DNA of 64,000 bases from Enchytraeus crypticus. Its lineage: Eukaryota; Annelida; Clitellata; Enchytraeida; Enchytraeidae. Position 1 is the first letter of the stretch. The number at the start of each line of letters is the position of its first letter. The DNA lies in the NCBI GenBank assembly GCA_905160935.1, contig CAJHZI010000371.1, forward strand, positions 947,001-1,011,000, in the 5' to 3' direction. A model generated the notes under the pieces. The model made no database searches and was not told the DNA's origin. It saw nothing but the letters and a program-made list of their open reading frames with translations. Shown here one piece after another: positions 57,613 to 64,000 of the stretch. The translations under genes were made by a program, and so were the position numbers.

Positions 57613-58959
57613 ATGTATATAGCCTATATATGGTATTTTTTTTATTCCAAATTTTAATTTGCAATCCTGCTAAAAATCATAGGTCATGGTTCATGGATAA
57701 ACGATGTATGGAACACAATGATAAATACAGAAAAAATTATCAAATGTTCCTTAAACTGACTTTTGTATTGGTATTTTCCCCGTAGAAGCTGATGATTACG
57801 TACGACAAGCAAAGCATATACCATTTCCTATCTTCTAATAAGAAAGAAACACATTGAAAACAATTACTTTGTGCTTTTAGAATCAAACTGCTAGGATCGA
57901 CTATACAAAAACAGCATTAGTGTGTCAACAAACTGCATCCGTCCTTCACCTTCTATTGTCTGTTTACATATTTCCTATTGGCTATATCATTCAACCTTGA
58001 CAATGAATCGTCAAACTTTTACGGGAATAATAATGATGTTTAGCAAGCTCATATTGGATACCCATTTTAGTATAACTTATTTTACTGCAACTACTTTTTG
58101 ATTTTTTATTGATCTGAATGATAGCTTTGTATTTGTCAGCATGTAGGAACTGCCTTTGTCATGAGTTCTTCTTGAGGTGCTTAAATTTGGTACAATATGA
58201 TTTTGATTTTATATTAGGTTTGTCTTTCATTGGTATATTTTGGAGATCAGACAAATATTAAACACCCATTTTTACTGGTAATTCACATAATCACAAGAAA
58301 GAGAACTGTCCAGAGCTGTCCTGTAATTTATTAATTTTATATGCTGAAAGAAGCAAAGTTCCAAACTTTGTTTAAGGCTAAGAATTCTGTTCAAGCAGAC
58401 CCAATTTTAACTTGTTTTCATGTCTAGGCCACATTATGATCTTTTTGGAGAAATATTATTGATTTAAATTACAAATTAGAGTTCATTGTTTTACTTCATT
58501 TAGAATTTCATTGAACTGAAGCAGAAATTAATTCTGCATCTGCCAATTGTGATCAAAAGTCAGGTTCAAAGTATTTCATGACTGCTGTGTCCAGATTACT
58601 ACCAGACGTGCAAAAGCTGCATGAAGGTGTGTGAAGGTAGGTACAATATTAAAAATAAAATTTATAAAAATAAAGTTAAAAGTAGTGATAGAGTGAGTGC
58701 TATTTGTGTAGAAGCTGCTTTGAAAACTATAGCTATAGCTATAGGGAATTTTAATTGTAGAGCCGTTTGTGTAGGGTAGGACTCATTAAAAGCTGTTGAA
58801 ATATATAACTCTTAATAATAACCTCACACTACTTTTTAAACCAAAAATATATACTAAGAATAGATAATCGAAACAATAATTGTACAACTTTAAAATTACT
58901 ATTTAGCAGTGACTGTTTGTGTTTTCAAGTAAGTTTCATCTTAGATATCAATAAATCAA
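57613..58959. other. intergenic tract, nothing seen
   Basis: AT-rich DNA. The frame opening in the TA run at 57576 is not a gene. Confidence 0.5.
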
Positions 58960-59030
58960 TCAATCAATAAGAATTTCACGTCTGGTTCCTCGCCATAAGG
59001 CAATGTCAGGGACGTCTCTACATATCCTGT
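58960..59030 (-). mobile_element. retroelement 3' tail, second subtype
   Basis: The minus strand has gacgtccctgacattgcctt then gaggaaccagacgtgaaatt and a ttgattgattgattt tail. Confidence 0.66.
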
Positions 59031-59152
59031 AGCTACAACTCTTGAAGACTGGTAGTCATTTGTTTTTAGAACGGAATAGTGGATATAAATATTAAAGCAA
59101 GTATTAACAAAATTTATGTGAGTCAATCGGTGATAGCTCTGATGACTTACTA

Positions 59153-59703
59153 CATAGATGAAAAAACGTTCTTACCAAAAAAAAAAACATTAAAAAACGC
59201 TTTTTTTTCCCAAAAAATAAAAAACGTTGAAAAAAACGTTAGTAGCCTACACGTAGGCTTGCATATATATTACCATGCCTTCATTTCATAACACTAAAGA
59301 CTTTTATTACAAGTAGACTTGATCTAAAGTTCTAAAGTATGTCCATAGACTCCATACAAATAGAAAAACAAATACTTTCAGGTCACATACAGCCGCACTG
59401 TCGGTTGTTCATAATTATCAATACAAGAAAATTTAAATCCATAAGAAATTAAGAATGGACAATGTCTTTAAAATTAGAACATCTGCCTAACTAGGAAAGT
59501 CAAAAATGTCATGAATTACCTTTTATATAGTGATGTTTATAACACGAAACTAACGGCAATTTCTCAAAATTTATGCGCAGTCCACGTCAAACCATGGTTT
59601 AAGTTTTTTTAGGTTTTTTATTTTAGAAATAATAAAAAACGTATAAAAACGCGTATTTTTCAAAGATATAAAAAACGTAAAAAAACGTTTTTTTTCATCT
59701 ATG
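59153..59703. mobile_element. MITE rich in AAAAAACG motifs
   Basis: The ends CATAGATGAAAAAACG and, inverted, CGTTTTTTTTCATCTATG are flanked by acttacta at 59145-59152 and 59704-59711. Many AAAAAACGT/ACGTTTTTT motifs crowd both subterminal regions. There is no coding capacity. The 8-bp duplication suggests hAT-type movement. Confidence 0.85.
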
Positions 59704-59981
59704 ACTTACTATTCTACCTATCACATTATTTCATAAACAGAATTAACATTTTACTAAACAAAGTGTTTTTACTCACAAAGAACCTTCAAAGTCTAAGTTT
59801 TATTGGGTTTCATAAATATAATTTTTGTGAGCTTTATTGACTTAATTCGTCGTTGAAAATGTTAAGCTCCTGTTAACGTTTAACGTCCAATCAATGAATC
59901 CATGTATCACCAATCAATGTGTCTACTGTGCTTAATGGCCATGTTTTCAGATTGATTTTATTTTGTTCATGTATATTGTAG

Positions 59982-63823
<3,842 letters not shown>

Positions 63824-64000
63824 GTAAGTCACTCATACTCTTGCTATTGGTCAATTTTCTTACAGAACATTTAAATTTGTTAAACGTGCCTCAGCTGAAA
63901 CAAGGGATAGTTAGATCTTCTGCATAACTTTATGTTAACAAATAGTGTGTAATAAGGAATCCAAGGTATTAAATATTTACAGTGTGTCTCTTCTTTTTCT

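Overview
This is a low-GC, intron-rich, repeat-dense stretch of an animal nuclear genome. Both real genes are metazoan families: beta-spectrin and a mixed-lineage MAP3K. The protein divergence and the mix of non-LTR elements, tRNA- and 5S-like SINEs, hAT-like MITEs and a Tc1/mariner element point to an invertebrate. I cannot resolve the phylum from sequence alone.

Gene 1 lies on the minus strand from 43165 down to base 1 and runs off the window. It encodes beta-spectrin. I could place 30 consecutive coding exons, from the initiator Met through both calponin-homology domains and about 12-13 spectrin repeats (about 1636 residues). Reading frame is kept across all 29 introns. All introns are GT-AG except one GC-AG intron after exon 4. 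The rest of the rod (including the expected ankyrin-binding repeats) and the C-terminus lie beyond base 1. Introns are short to moderate in the rod-coding half and large (1.5-7.4 kb) in the actin-binding half, where most transposons sit.

Gene 2 lies on the plus strand from about 59982 to beyond 64000. It encodes a mixed-lineage kinase (MLK/slipper type MAP3K): a Ser-rich N-terminus, an SH3 domain, then a complete-looking kinase core over four exons. The two genes are divergently arranged, with about 16.8 kb of repeat-filled DNA between their 5' ends.

The remainder is mobile and repetitive DNA. It includes an L2-type LINE fossil (16.66-17.85 kb) and its scattered 3' tails, an RTE-like LINE carrying two SINEs (26.83-28.63 kb), and a CR1-like LINE that splits a short element (45.24-46.94 kb). 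There are at least five 3' fragments of a further LINE family. A Tc1/mariner copy with intact termini has a Lys at the catalytic Glu position (55440-56901). Four non-autonomous elements with 8-bp target duplications or clear relatives of these are present, some nested in one another. Several SINE families and long (AT)n tracts complete the picture.

The most unusual observation is that three separate minisatellites (49 bp x 9, 43 bp x 4, 37 bp x 4-5) each straddle a splice junction of the beta-spectrin gene, so that each repeat unit carries a copy of the exon edge and a decoy splice site.
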